A stretch of 64,000 nt of DNA, taken from positions 132,272-196,271 of the forward strand of contig JBBEAY010000002.1 in the NCBI GenBank assembly GCA_040882605.1, in the 5' to 3' direction. Every line of letters begins with the position of its first letter. Within the stretch, counting starts at the first letter, position 1. The translations under genes were made by a program, and so were the position numbers. Source of the stretch: JAOUEA01 sp040882605. GTDB taxonomy: Bacteria; Actinomycetota; UBA4738; HRBIN12. Positions 28,546 through 37,695 of the stretch are shown here, piece by piece. The notes under the pieces were generated by a model. It was not told where the DNA came from. It saw only the letters and a program-made list of their open reading frames with translations, and searched no databases.

Positions 28546-28549
28546 CCGC

Positions 28550-29443
28550 ATGCTCGAGCTGACCGGTCTGCGCCGAACCTACGGCGACCTCGTGGCACTC
28601 GACGACGTCTCGTTTACCGTGCCCGAGGCAACGATCGTCGGATTCGTCGGTCCCAACGGCGCCGGCAAGACCACCGCCATGCGCATCGCCCTCGGCGTGC
28701 TCACTCCCGATGCGGGCGAGGTTCGCTGGCATGGCGAGCCGGTCGACGCGCAGATGCGCCGCCGCTTCGGCTACATGCCCGAGGAACGCGGTCTCTACCC
28801 CAAGATGCGCGTGCTCGATCAGCTCGTCTACCTCGCGCGTCTGCACGGCATGTCGCGCGCCGATGCGCGTAGCCGTGCGAGCGAGACGCTCCAGGTGCTC
28901 GGTGTCGCCGAACGAGCCGGTGATCGAGTCGAGGCGTTGTCGCTCGGCAACCAACAGCGAGTGCAGCTCTCGGCCGCCCTCGTGCACGAGCCGGAACTGC
29001 TGGTGCTCGACGAGCCTTTCTCTGGCCTCGATCCGGTCGGGGTCGACGTGCTCTCGGGAGTGCTTCGGCGTCAGGCGACGAACCACGGTGTGCCGGTCGT
29101 TTTCTCGAGCCACCAGCTCGAGCTGGTCGAGAGGCTCTGCGACGCGGTCGTGCTCATCGATGGCGGACGCATCGTGGCCCAAGGCACCATCGACGAGCTT
29201 CGCGCGAGGCGGGAGCGTCGACTTTTCCTGGTGAAGGTTCGCAACGCTGTCGACGGCTGGCACGAGTCGATACCCGGCGTCGAGCTCGTGGAGTCGACCG
29301 GCGAGGGTTCCGTGCTCGAGCTTGCCGACGGCGTCGACGAGCAGCGGGTGCTCGACCTCGCGCGGGCTTCCGGCGACGTCGAGCGGTTCGGCCCGGTCCA
29401 CGCGACCCTCGCGGAGCTTTTCCGCGAAGTGGTCGGCGAATGA
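28550..29443 (+). CDS. ABC transporter ATP-binding protein (NatA-like)
   Basis: The 297-residue ATPase has Walker A GPNGAGKTTA, a Q-loop region YMPEERGLYPKM, signature LSLGNQQRVQL (an SLGNQQ variant of LSGGQ, common in this subfamily) and Walker B LLVLDEPFSGLDP. The last 80 residues form a DUF4162-type domain. I chose the ATG at 28550, just after the preceding stop, where the ABC fold begins (MLELTGLRRTYGDL). It overlaps the permease gene by four bases (ATGA) and powers it. Confidence 0.9.
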   Translation: MLELTGLRRTYGDLVALDDVSFTVPEATIVGFVGPNGAGKTTAMRIALGVLTPDAGEVRWHGEPVDAQMRRRFGYMPEERGLYPKMRVLDQLVYLARLHGMSRADARSRASETLQVLGVAERAGDRVEALSLGNQQRVQLSAALVHEPELLVLDEPFSGLDPVGVDVLSGVLRRQATNHGVPVVFSSHQLELVERLCDAVVLIDGGRIVAQGTIDELRARRERRLFLVKVRNAVDGWHESIPGVELVESTGEGSVLELADGVDEQRVLDLARASGDVERFGPVHATLAELFREVVGE

Positions 29444-30675
29444 GCCGGGCCGAGACGCCTGCCACCGATCGTCGCGCATGGCGACTCGTCGCCGCCCGGG
29501 ACTTCACGGTCCGCCTCCGCGACAAGGGCTTCTTCATCTCGACCGCGATCACGCTCACCGTGCTGTCGACGTTGATCCTGCTGGGGGCCTACGGCGGCGA
29601 CGACACGCCCTCGTTCGACCTCGGTCTCACCGGTCGGAGTCCTGGCGCGCTCGACGTGACGGCGGCGGCGTTGAGCGACGTCGCCGAGCGACGGGAAGTG
29701 GCGATCGAGGTCAGGTTCTGGGATGACGAAGACGCGGCCGAGGCGGCCGTGCGATCGGGGCGCCTCGACGCGATCCTCTCGCAGGACGGCGTGTTGCTTG
29801 GTGAGACGTCGGTGCCCCTCGACCTCACACAGGTCGTGCTGGAGGCCTTCGAACGCGCCAGGCTTACCGGGGCTCTTGACGACGCAGGTGTGCCGCCCTC
29901 GCAGATCGAAGGGCTGCTGGAGCAGCCTGGTGTCGAGGTCCGAACGCTCGAGCCGCAGGACCCGAACCGAGACCAGAACGCCGGCATCGCGTTCGTGGCA
30001 GTGCTGCTCGCCTACGGACAGCTCTTCGGCTACGGGGTGTGGATCGCCACCGGGGTGATCGAGGAGAAGGCGTCGAGGGTCGTCGAGATCCTGCTCTCGA
30101 CCATCCGCCCGTGGCAGCTGCTCGCCGGAAAGATCGCCGGCATCGGACTGCTCGGCATCGTGCAGCTCTTGTTCATCGCCACGTTCGCGATCGTGCTCTC
30201 GCTCGTGACCGGCGCGCTCGAGCTCCCCGGCGCCGCCATCGGCGTGGCGTTCGTCGTGCTCGCTTGGTTCGTCATGGGCTTCGCGTTCTACGCGGGCCTG
30301 TTCGCGGTGTCGGGCTCGCTCGTCTCCCGCATGGAAGAGCTGCAGAACGCGTTGGTGCCGATCAACCTGATCATCTTCGCCTCCTTCTTCATCTCGATCG
30401 GGGCGCTCGGGGACCCGGATTCCACGCTGGCGGTCGTCGCGTCGGTGCTGCCCTTCTCCGCGGCGCTCGCGATGCCGGTGCGCATCGCGCTGGGATCTGC
30501 GACCCCGCCGCAGATCGCGCTGTCGATCGCGCTGCTCGTAGCCGGCACGGCCCTGCTCGTGCCGTTGTCTGCCCGGATCTACTCGGGCGCAGTGCTGAAG
30601 ACCGGCACACGCGTGAAGCTCCGCGACGCTTGGAGGTCGGCCGCCTCCAGCGGCACGAACTCGGCCGAAAGCTAA
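29440..30675 (+). CDS. ABC-2 exporter permease (NatB/YhaP-like)
   Basis: The 411-residue membrane subunit has one N-terminal helix (about 30-50), a large extracytoplasmic loop (about 55-185) and a block of five or six helices from about 190 to 390. The VIEEKASRVVEILLSTIRPWQLLAGKI coupling-helix region is characteristic of NatB/YhaP-type exporters, which export Na+ or unknown substrates. It forms a two-component exporter with the preceding ATPase. The start overlaps the ATPase stop. Confidence 0.88.
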   Translation: MSRAETPATDRRAWRLVAARDFTVRLRDKGFFISTAITLTVLSTLILLGAYGGDDTPSFDLGLTGRSPGALDVTAAALSDVAERREVAIEVRFWDDEDAAEAAVRSGRLDAILSQDGVLLGETSVPLDLTQVVLEAFERARLTGALDDAGVPPSQIEGLLEQPGVEVRTLEPQDPNRDQNAGIAFVAVLLAYGQLFGYGVWIATGVIEEKASRVVEILLSTIRPWQLLAGKIAGIGLLGIVQLLFIATFAIVLSLVTGALELPGAAIGVAFVVLAWFVMGFAFYAGLFAVSGSLVSRMEELQNALVPINLIIFASFFISIGALGDPDSTLAVVASVLPFSAALAMPVRIALGSATPPQIALSIALLVAGTALLVPLSARIYSGAVLKTGTRVKLRDAWRSAASSGTNSAES

Positions 30676-30680
30676 CGATC

Positions 30681-31562
30681 ATGCCGGCGCCGACATGGAC
30701 CCGCCAGAACGTTCTTCATGCGCTGTCGGCTGCGCGGTACGGGCGGAATCCGGCAGCCACCGTGTACGACAGCCTCGGCAGCGACTTCTTCCTCGCGCTT
30801 GCGCCCGGGTGGTTGAACCTCGGGCTGTGGGAAGGCGACGGGAGCGACTCCCTGGAAGCACCCGTGGCGGTGCGGCGCCTCGTGGAGACGATCGCCGCAG
30901 AGCTTCCAGCCGGCGGTGACGTGCTCGACGTCGGCAACGGCCTCGCGGAACAGGACACATCGATCGCAGACGTGGCTCGGACGCGCACCCTCACCGCGGT
31001 GAACATCACGCTCTCGCAGCTACTGGCGGGCCAGCCGCGTCTCGACGAGGCAGGCGCCCACGGCGTGAACGCCGATGCGACGCGGCTTCCGCTTCGGAAC
31101 GGATCGTTCGACGGGTTGATCAGCGTCGAGGCGGCGTTCCATTTCCCGTCGCGGGCGCTCTTCTTCGCCGAGGCGTTCAGGGTGTTGCGGCCGGGTGGTG
31201 TGCTGACGATGTCGGACATCCCCACGACGCGCATGCCGCGCACGCCGGGCGAGATGCTCTCGGCGTTCACCCAGCTGCGCGCGTGGGGCCTCGGCGCGCA
31301 CGCTGCCGCGACCGCAGACGAGATCGTCGGGGTCGCGCTCGACGCCGGGTTCGTCGAAGTGCGCGCAGAGTCGGTGGGGGAGCGCACCATCGGTCCAGCC
31401 CTGCGGTTCGTGCGCGACCGGCTCGATCGCGCGCACGGCTCACGAGAGCTGCCGCGTTCCTACGAGCTCACGATGCGCCTCATGCTGCGTCAGGTCGACC
31501 TGCTGTGGCGCCGCGGCGTGCTCGACTACTTGCTCCTACGTGCGACGAAGCCGGCCGAGTAA
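30681..31562 (+). CDS. Class I SAM-dependent methyltransferase
   Basis: The 293-residue protein has a seven-strand methyltransferase core. Motif I reads VLDVGNGLAEQD, where the usual GCGTG is replaced by GNGLAE. The post-motif strand ALTAVNITLSQL, the NADATRLPL motif and VLRPGGVLTMSDI are typical of the UbiE/sterol/gamma-tocopherol methyltransferase branch. The YDSLGSDFFLALAPGWLNLGLW segment near the N-terminus resembles small-molecule C-methyltransferases. It lies five bases after the exporter permease and is probably in the same operon, so it may act on the exported compound (inference). Confidence 0.8.
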   Translation: MPAPTWTRQNVLHALSAARYGRNPAATVYDSLGSDFFLALAPGWLNLGLWEGDGSDSLEAPVAVRRLVETIAAELPAGGDVLDVGNGLAEQDTSIADVARTRTLTAVNITLSQLLAGQPRLDEAGAHGVNADATRLPLRNGSFDGLISVEAAFHFPSRALFFAEAFRVLRPGGVLTMSDIPTTRMPRTPGEMLSAFTQLRAWGLGAHAAATADEIVGVALDAGFVEVRAESVGERTIGPALRFVRDRLDRAHGSRELPRSYELTMRLMLRQVDLLWRRGVLDYLLLRATKPAE

Positions 31563-31581
31563 CTAGTCCATCTTGGACTAG
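31563..31581. terminator. Bidirectional terminator hairpin
   Basis: CTAGTCCA-TCT-TGGACTAG, an exact 8-bp stem with a three-base loop, starts right after the methyltransferase stop and lies between convergent genes. A 15-bp direct repeat, GCTGCGCCGGGAGCT, at 31588-31602 and 31609-31623 follows and runs into the end of the facing gene. Confidence 0.6.
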
Positions 31582-31600
31582 CACGCCGCTGCGCCGGGAG

Positions 31601-32278
31601 CTAGCTGCGCTGCGCCGGGAGCTGCGGGATGAGCCAGCCGAGGAAGTCGGCGGGACTGCGCGTCTGCATCCACAGGTCGCCTGGGCCTGTGAAGGTCGCG
31701 ACGAGACCTTCGCCCGAGAGCAAGGTGGACTTCCAGCCGCCGACCTTGTTGACCTCGTAGCCCACGCCTTCCTCGAACGCGACGATGTGGCCGGTGTCGA
31801 TCTTCATGACCTCTCCTGCGCCGAGCGTTCGCTTCTCGATCGCGCCGTAGCTCGACACCAGCATGTCGCCCGTGCCGGTGCACCGAAGCAGGAACAGGCC
31901 CTCGCCGGAGAAGAACGTCTTGCCGCCGCCCCACTTCGTGTCGACCTCGACGCCCGTCTCCGAGGCGAGCCATGACCCCGACTGCACCATGAGCGCCTTC
32001 GAGGCGTCGACCGGCATGTGCACGATGTCGCCCGGCAGCGTGGGCGAGACGGTGAGCTCGCCGCCTTGCGGCGCTCGGAACGTATTGATGAAGAAGCTCT
32101 CGCCGCCGAGCACCGAGCGTTTCAGTCCGGCCATCACGCCGCTCTGCGCCTTGGTCTCGATCTCCACTCCGCCCGACATGCTCGTCATCGCGCCGGCCTC
32201 GGCCTTGACCTCGCCGCCCGCGGGCAATGCGATCACGGCGAGCGCGAACGAAGGGCTGAACCTGATGTCGACATCCAT
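31601..32278 (-). CDS. AIM24/TIGR00266-family protein
   Basis: The 225-residue beta-rich protein of the AIM24 (DUF124) family consists of repeated Gly-containing strands: AEAGAMTSMSGGVEIETK, LFLLRCTGTGDMLVSSYGAI and LLSGEGLVATFTGPGDLWMQTRSP. These are the conserved blocks of the family. The biochemical role is unknown (Aim24 in yeast mitochondria affects membrane organisation). The ATG at 32278 has a good AGGAGG site eight bases upstream. The stop lies inside the direct repeat noted after the terminator. Confidence 0.85.
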   Translation of the reverse strand: MDVDIRFSPSFALAVIALPAGGEVKAEAGAMTSMSGGVEIETKAQSGVMAGLKRSVLGGESFFINTFRAPQGGELTVSPTLPGDIVHMPVDASKALMVQSGSWLASETGVEVDTKWGGGKTFFSGEGLFLLRCTGTGDMLVSSYGAIEKRTLGAGEVMKIDTGHIVAFEEGVGYEVNKVGGWKSTLLSGEGLVATFTGPGDLWMQTRSPADFLGWLIPQLPAQRS

Positions 32279-32387
32279 AGCGGAACCTCCTGGTAGGGAA
32301 TGGTCGCGTGCCCGCACCGAACGGCTTCGGGGCGCTGCCTCGGATCGTTCGCAGCCTATCCCGGTGACCAGGCGCCCCTCGTAGCGT

Positions 32388-33101
32388 TCACAGCAGCCCG
32401 ATCGTTGCGGCGCCGTCGATCTGCAGGGCGGCGCCGCTTACGAAACCTGCCGGTTGCGAGCAGAGGAACGCAACGATCTTGCCGAAGTCGTCGGGGTCAC
32501 CCTGGCGCCCCGCGGCGCCGAGCTCCTTGACGCGGTCCGTGGCATGAAGTCCCGGACACGCCAGGTTCAGCGTGATGTCGTCCTCGACGAGATCCTGGGC
32601 GCCCGTCTTGGCCCACGCCCACAAGCCCGCCCGCGCCGCGTTGGAGTACGCGAGCGTCGGGATCGGCTGCTTCACCGCGTACGACGTGATGAGGCAGATG
32701 CGCCCCCACCCGGCGTCGCGCATGTGCGGTACGACGGCCTGCACGAGTCGGATCGAGGTGAGCATGTTCGCCTCGACCGCCGCGCGCATGCCTTCGTCGA
32801 CCACCTCGAGCGCGCGGGCTTGTGGCGGTCCGCCGGCGTTAGCGACGAGCACGTGGAGCCCGCCGAAGCGTTCGATCGCGGTCGCAACGAGCCTCGCCGG
32901 TGTGCCGGGGTCGGTCACGTCGGCAGCCACTGTGGTGGTCTCGGTTGCGAGCTCGCCCGCCGTGGCCTCGAGCCGCTCGGCATCGCGCGCGCAGAGCACG
33001 AGCTTCGCGCCCTCGGTTGCGAGAGCCTTCGCCGCGCCGAGCCCGAGCCCCTTGGATGCCCCCGTGACGATCGCGACCCGATCGCGCAGCCCCAGATCCA
33101 T
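32388..33101 (-). CDS. Short-chain dehydrogenase/reductase lacking the catalytic Lys
   Basis: The 237-residue SDR fold has the NAD(P) motif TGASKGLGLG, the NANAGG-equivalent VANAGGPPQ and a C-terminal ALQIDGA strand. The active-site Tyr is in AYSNAARAGL, so the YxxxK Lys is replaced by Ala. A similar Lys-less pattern occurs in a known FabG-like subgroup. Catalysis may be altered or absent. The ATG at 33101 is chosen; an alternative lies three codons upstream at 33110. It is divergent from the lipid-facing TIM-barrel protein at 33139. Confidence 0.8.
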   Translation of the reverse strand: MDLGLRDRVAIVTGASKGLGLGAAKALATEGAKLVLCARDAERLEATAGELATETTTVAADVTDPGTPARLVATAIERFGGLHVLVANAGGPPQARALEVVDEGMRAAVEANMLTSIRLVQAVVPHMRDAGWGRICLITSYAVKQPIPTLAYSNAARAGLWAWAKTGAQDLVEDDITLNLACPGLHATDRVKELGAAGRQGDPDDFGKIVAFLCSQPAGFVSGAALQIDGAATIGLL

Positions 33102-33138
33102 GGCCAGCATGGTACGGGTCGGCGTTACGCTGGGAGTG

Positions 33139-34074
33139 ATGACGAGTCGGCCTTCCCCCCGCACGATCACGGTCGTGGTCGTTGCCCTTGTCGGGCTCAT
33201 CGCCGTGGTCGCGGTGCTCGCTGTGCGCGATGTTCCGTCGGAGGCTGCCGAGCCGCTCGTTCGGCCGAACCCCGTGACCGGACCGTTCGAGGGGCTGGGC
33301 GTGTGGGTCGACATCTACGATCGCGAGGCGTGGGCCGATCCGGTCGCGGCCGTCGAGACGATGGTCGCGAACGGCGCCTCGACGCTCTACCTGCAGTCGT
33401 CGAACGCCGGCAGACTCGGACCTTTCGTCTTCGAGGAAGAGACGGCGATGTTCATCGACGCGGCGCACGATCGCGGCGTGCAGGTGGTCGCGTGGTACCT
33501 GCCACATCTCACAGACCTCGTCCTCGACAAGGCTCGCACGCGGGCGGCGATCACGTTCACGACGCCGCGCGGCGACCGGTTCGACGGGTTCGCGCTCGAC
33601 ATCGAGTCGGCACAAGTGCGGGTCGTGACGCGGCGGAACGAACGGCTCGCGATCCTCTCGAGAAGGCTGCGCGAAGTCGCCGGCGACGACTACCCGCTCG
33701 GCGCGATCGTGCCGTCGCCGGCGCGACTGGTTGACGACGAGGTGTACTGGCCCGGGTTCCCATGGGGAGATCTCGCGCTGAACTACGACGCGATCCTGCC
33801 TATGACCTACTACACGTTCCGGGTGCACGGTCCTTCCGAAACGATCGAGTACGTGACCAGGGCGGTCGAGGAGATCCGGGCGGGGGTCGGGTCCGACGAG
33901 GTGCCGATCCACGTGATCGGCGGGCTCGCACGTGACGCGAGCGGGTCCGAGACGCGGGCGTTCGTGCGCGCCGTGCGCGACACGGGCTCGATCGGGGCGA
34001 GCTACTACACGCTGCCCTTCGTCACCGACGAGCAATGGGCGATCCTCGGCCGCATCGGCGTCGAGGGCGTTTGA
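33139..34074 (+). CDS. Membrane-anchored TIM-barrel glycosidase-like protein
   Basis: The 311-residue protein has a single N-terminal transmembrane helix (about 9-29) and then a barrel-like extracytoplasmic domain. Landmarks are LGVWVDIYDR, a GVQVVAWYLPHL strand, DGFALDIESA (resembling the DxE catalytic strand of GH18/DUF4015-type proteins) and AILPMTYYTFRV. A carbohydrate-active role is inferred. The ATG stands seven bases behind a TACGCT box, a leaderless-type start; a GTG one codon upstream is possible. Confidence 0.68.
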   Translation: MTSRPSPRTITVVVVALVGLIAVVAVLAVRDVPSEAAEPLVRPNPVTGPFEGLGVWVDIYDREAWADPVAAVETMVANGASTLYLQSSNAGRLGPFVFEEETAMFIDAAHDRGVQVVAWYLPHLTDLVLDKARTRAAITFTTPRGDRFDGFALDIESAQVRVVTRRNERLAILSRRLREVAGDDYPLGAIVPSPARLVDDEVYWPGFPWGDLALNYDAILPMTYYTFRVHGPSETIEYVTRAVEEIRAGVGSDEVPIHVIGGLARDASGSETRAFVRAVRDTGSIGASYYTLPFVTDEQWAILGRIGVEGV

Positions 34075-34137
34075 CCATTGCTTCGCGGCGTCGATAGTCT
34101 CGGGCGGCCCAACCGTCGAACGCAGGAGGATCCGCAG

Positions 34138-34455
34138 GTGTCGATCACCCGCAGGCGTGTCGTTCGACTCGGGTGTGCCCTCGCGGTGCTGACCTCGGTC
34201 GCCGCGGTCTGCAATCCGCCGCTCGACATCGAGGGGCTCGAGCCTCAACTGCAGCAACAGGTCGAGGAGTTCACGGGCCAGAGTTTCCGGTCCGTCTCGT
34301 GTCCCGACGACGTGCAACCCGAGGCCGGCGGCACGTTCGACTGTGAGGCCGTCGACGAGGCAGGCGCCACGTTCACGATCCGTGTGAGCCAGTCTGACGA
34401 TCAGGGGAACGTGTCGTGGGAGCTCATCGGCGCGGCGCCCGAGCCTGGGGCCTGA
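34138..34455 (+). CDS. DUF4333-type secreted protein
   Basis: The 105-residue protein has a signal-like hydrophobic N-terminus (about 10-24, ending near AAVC). A small domain follows with two Cys (VSCPDDV and FDCEAVD) spaced as in the DUF4333 family, plus an FTIRVSQ strand. It is probably exported, with one disulfide. The GTG at 34138 has an AGGAGG site nine bases upstream. A TAGTCT box at about 34094 may be its promoter. It is followed ten bases later by fabI. Confidence 0.72.
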   Translation: MSITRRRVVRLGCALAVLTSVAAVCNPPLDIEGLEPQLQQQVEEFTGQSFRSVSCPDDVQPEAGGTFDCEAVDEAGATFTIRVSQSDDQGNVSWELIGAAPEPGA

Positions 34456-34465
34456 GGGGGTTCGC

Positions 34466-35248
34466 GTGCTGCTCGAGGGGAAGCGCTTCCTGATCACCGG
34501 CGTGCTCACGCCGCAATCGATCGCGTTCGCCGCGGCCCGGTCCGCCCAGGAGCAGGGCGCCGAGGTCGTGCTCACGAACTTCGGCCGGGGCGTGAGCCTC
34601 ACCGAGAAGGTGGCCAAGCGGCTTCCCGACCCGCCCGACGTGATGGAGCTCGACGTGAACGAGCCCGACCACATCGCGTCGGTGCGCGACGAGCTGGCGA
34701 GCCGGTGGGGAAGCATCGACGGGTTCCTGCACGCGATCGCGTTCGCGCCGGGCGACGCTCTCGGCGGCAACTTCTCGAACACCGGATGGGAGAGCGTTGC
34801 GACTGCCCTGCGAACGAGCGCGTTCTCGCTGAAGGAGCTCTCGATCGGCATGTTGCCGCTGATGCAGGAGCGCGGCGGGTCGATCGCCTCGCTCACCTTC
34901 GACTCCAGGGTCGCATGGCCGATCTACGACTGGATGGGCGTCGCGAAGGCCGGCCTCGAATCGGTCACCCGCTACCTCGCGCGCGACCTCGGGCCCAAAG
35001 GCGTGCGCGTGAACACCGTGAGCGCCGGGCCGCTGCGCACCATGGCGGGCAAGGGCATCCCGGGGTTCGACGCGATCACCGACTCGTGGTCGCGGCGCGC
35101 GCCGCTCGGCTGGGACGTGACCGACCCGACGCCCGTCGGCAACACGGTAGCGTTCCTGCTCTCGGACCTGTCGAAGGGCATCACCGGCGAGATGATCCAC
35201 GTCGACGGTGGCTTCCACGCCATGGGCACCGACCTCTACTTCGACTGA
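34466..35248 (+). CDS. fabI: Enoyl-ACP reductase (FabI/InhA type)
   Basis: The 260-residue protein is closest in pattern to mycobacterial InhA. It has GKRFLITGVLTPQSIAFA (NADH loop), the IDGFLHAIAFAP strand, and the catalytic Tyr-x6-Lys in YDWMGVAKAGLESV. The lipid-facing loop ends in SAGPLRTMAGKGI. It performs the last reduction of type II fatty acid elongation and is the isoniazid/triclosan target class. GTG start with a GAGGGGG site. No fabG/mabA partner is next to it. Confidence 0.92.
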   Translation: MLLEGKRFLITGVLTPQSIAFAAARSAQEQGAEVVLTNFGRGVSLTEKVAKRLPDPPDVMELDVNEPDHIASVRDELASRWGSIDGFLHAIAFAPGDALGGNFSNTGWESVATALRTSAFSLKELSIGMLPLMQERGGSIASLTFDSRVAWPIYDWMGVAKAGLESVTRYLARDLGPKGVRVNTVSAGPLRTMAGKGIPGFDAITDSWSRRAPLGWDVTDPTPVGNTVAFLLSDLSKGITGEMIHVDGGFHAMGTDLYFD

Positions 35249-35268
35249 GGGCGTGGCGCGCGCGCCTC

Positions 35269-36741
35269 TCAGGGAAGCCGCGGGTTCACGCTCTCCTCTG
35301 ATCCGAGCAGGCGCTGCGCCCTGGCGATCACGCGGAAGGCCGTCTTCAGCCCGCTTCGCATGAAGGATCCGAAGCTCGCTGGGTCGATGAAGTCGTCGGG
35401 CGGCTCGCCCGCTTGCACCTGGTCGGCTTGATGGTGCAGCCGCACGTCCCACAGGAAGTGGAACGCCTCGGTGAGCTCGGTCGCGACCGCGGGGTCGAGT
35501 TGGCCCGCCTCGCTCGCGGCCGCCAAACGCCCGATGGTGTCCTTCTGCGGCGCGCCCGCGCGCACCGCCCACACGCGCGCGAGGTTGTTCACGATCGTGA
35601 TGCCACCGTGCTTGATGTCGAGACGCCCTGCATGCTCGCCCTTGGTCTCGACCGCGAGCTTGTGCCAGAACCCGGTCGGGGGGTTCAGGTCGAGGGCTCG
35701 ACGGGCCATCTGGCGCACGAACGCCGGCCGCGCACGAGCTTTCAGCATGGCGGCGTCGAGCGCCGGTTCCGCGTGTAGCGGCCCCGCCACTTGCCGGAAG
35801 TCGTAGCCGACGGACGACAGCACGGCCGCCTGCGGGTCGGCTCGGTCCATCCACGTTGCGATCTGCTCCACGAACTCCCCGAGGGGACGGCGGAGCGTCG
35901 GGTGCACCGCCATCGCGTCACCCGTGCACCGCGGGATGCCGGCCGCCTCCAGTCCGCTCGTCACCCGTTCGGCCATCGTCGCGAAGTAGGCGTCGACGTC
36001 GCCTGGCGCGTGGTCGTATACCAGGGCGTGGTCCTGGTCGGTATGCAGCGCCTGCTCGTGCCGGGCGGCGCTGCCGAGGGCGAGCCACGCCCACTCACAC
36101 GGCGCCTCGCCCAGCTCCTCGATCGCGAGATCCAACAGGCGCTGCGTCATCGAGTCGACCACGAGCGCCACGACCCTGCTCACGTCGATCGGGTCGGCGC
36201 GAGCGCGCACCATGGTGACGACGAGGTTGGGAAGGTCGCGTCCGGCCGCCGCGACCTCGTCGATCGTCGACGCGCGCTCGATCAGGCTCTTCATCGCGAA
36301 CGGGGTGTGCCGCCCGAGCCCCATCAGATCGGTGTCGGTCACTACGCCGACGATGTCGCCGTTGCGGTCGGCGACCGGGAAGTGGTGCACGCCCTGCGCG
36401 AACATCGCGAGCAGGGCCTCGCCCGCGAGCGTGTCGCCCGCGATCGTGCGCACCGGGAACGTCGCGATGGCCTCGAGCGGCGTCGCGGGGACTGCGCCGG
36501 TGGCGACGACCCGGGTCCGCAGGTCGCGGTCGGTCACGATGCCCCATGCGCCGCGCATCGGCACGAGCAGGCAGGAGACGCGTTCGCTCGCCATGCGAGC
36601 CGCCGCCTCGGCCACGGGGGTGGTGGCGTCGGCGGTGACCGGAGCTCGCCGCACGAGCGATCCGATCGGTGTGAGGCGAGCGTCGGGCGCCTGCGGATCG
36701 GCATCGCCCGATCCGATGCGCCTGCGCACGCCCCCGACCAT
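35269..36741 (-). CDS. CBS-pair protein with DUF294 nucleotidyltransferase domain
   Basis: The 490-residue protein has two N-terminal CBS domains (about 25-150) with VHHFPVADRNGDIVGVVTDTDLM. A DUF294 nucleotidyltransferase domain (about 190-330) has LGSAARHEQALHTDQDHALV, resembling the GlnD-type G-S-x-x-R...D-x-D metal site. A DUF294 C-terminal helical domain (about 350-480) follows. CBS pairs bind adenosyl ligands, so it may modify a partner in response to energy state. The ATG at 36741 is preferred over a longer frame that overlaps the neighbouring kinase. The pfkB-type kinase lies 20 bp upstream on the same strand. Confidence 0.8.
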   Translation of the reverse strand: MVGGVRRRIGSGDADPQAPDARLTPIGSLVRRAPVTADATTPVAEAAARMASERVSCLLVPMRGAWGIVTDRDLRTRVVATGAVPATPLEAIATFPVRTIAGDTLAGEALLAMFAQGVHHFPVADRNGDIVGVVTDTDLMGLGRHTPFAMKSLIERASTIDEVAAAGRDLPNLVVTMVRARADPIDVSRVVALVVDSMTQRLLDLAIEELGEAPCEWAWLALGSAARHEQALHTDQDHALVYDHAPGDVDAYFATMAERVTSGLEAAGIPRCTGDAMAVHPTLRRPLGEFVEQIATWMDRADPQAAVLSSVGYDFRQVAGPLHAEPALDAAMLKARARPAFVRQMARRALDLNPPTGFWHKLAVETKGEHAGRLDIKHGGITIVNNLARVWAVRAGAPQKDTIGRLAAASEAGQLDPAVATELTEAFHFLWDVRLHHQADQVQAGEPPDDFIDPASFGSFMRSGLKTAFRVIARAQRLLGSEESVNPRLP

Positions 36742-36761
36742 GTCCACAGTCGGAGTATCGC

Positions 36762-37592
36762 TCAGAGGTCGGCCGCGGCAAGCTGGCCTGCGTACGGTCC
36801 TCGGCCGCCGGCGCACGCCGCGCCGCAGCGCGCGGCGGATGCCAGCGCCCATTCGAGCTCCCAGCCGGCGCCGAGCGCGTACGCGAGCCCGCCGGCGAAG
36901 GAATCGCCGGCGCCGTAGGCATCACTCGCCAGACCTCGAACTTCGACCCCTTCGAAGCGCCCGGTTCCTCCGCTCGAGGTCTCGTAGCGGCCGCCCGACC
37001 TCCCCTCGGTGAGAACGAGAACCGGCGGCCGCCACGGCAGCATCTCGACGTCGACGTGCTCGGCCGGATCGCCGGCGCTGCCGACGAGGGCGTCGGGCAC
37101 CACGTCGGTCTCGAGCAAGGCTTCGAGCACCCGGGAGGTGACGACCATCACGCGGGCCCGGCGAGCGAACGCGAACGCCTCGGCGTCGCCGGCCGTGACG
37201 TAGACCGCGTCGGCCTCTTCGAGGCGTTCCCACGGAAGCGGATCGGTCCCGCTCGCCTCCAGCCGGTGCCCGAGCGTGGTGATCGTGCGTTCGCCCGTCG
37301 GGTCGACGAGCGTGAGCGCCCGGCGCGTGTGATCGTCACGAGACTCGGCGTGCACGTCGAGGCCGAGAGCGGTGAGCTCTTCGCGCGCGCGGAGCCCGAT
37401 CTCGTCGTCGCCGAGCGCGGTGAACAGATCGCATGCGCCGGCGAGCTTCGCGAGCTGTACCGCCGCGACCGCGCCGCCTCCGGCCGGCTCTTCCCAGTCG
37501 TCGGTGGCGTGCGCGATCTCGCCGGGTCCGGGGATGCGGTCGACCGAGCCGAACCACACCCATTCCACGTGGCCGACGACCGCGACGCGCAT
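36762..37592 (-). CDS. PfkB-family carbohydrate/nucleoside kinase
   Basis: The 276-residue ribokinase-like protein has an N-terminal GHVEWVWFGSVDRIPGPGE strand, GGGAVAAVQLAKL (substrate site) and the C-terminal DAYGAGDSFAGGLAYALGAG signature with the catalytic Asp and anion hole. The family phosphorylates sugars or nucleosides with ATP; the substrate is not evident. The ATG at 37592 matches the family N-terminus. The open frame continues upstream but is opposite the neighbouring gene. Confidence 0.85.
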   Translation of the reverse strand: MRVAVVGHVEWVWFGSVDRIPGPGEIAHATDDWEEPAGGGAVAAVQLAKLAGACDLFTALGDDEIGLRAREELTALGLDVHAESRDDHTRRALTLVDPTGERTITTLGHRLEASGTDPLPWERLEEADAVYVTAGDAEAFAFARRARVMVVTSRVLEALLETDVVPDALVGSAGDPAEHVDVEMLPWRPPVLVLTEGRSGGRYETSSGGTGRFEGVEVRGLASDAYGAGDSFAGGLAYALGAGWELEWALASAARCGAACAGGRGPYAGQLAAADL

Positions 37593-37695
37593 CGCCCCAG
37601 TTTGGCACCGACCTGGGCGGGTCGCGGAACCATCGAGAGCGTGCGAGGGTCTCCTTCGAGGGAACGCATGAGCAACGAGCGAGGGGAGCCGCAGC

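Noticed and set aside
31588..31623. Fifteen-base direct repeat GCTGCGCCGGGAGCT as possible attachment site
   Set aside because: It is a short tandem duplication at the end of the AIM24-like gene with no integrase nearby.
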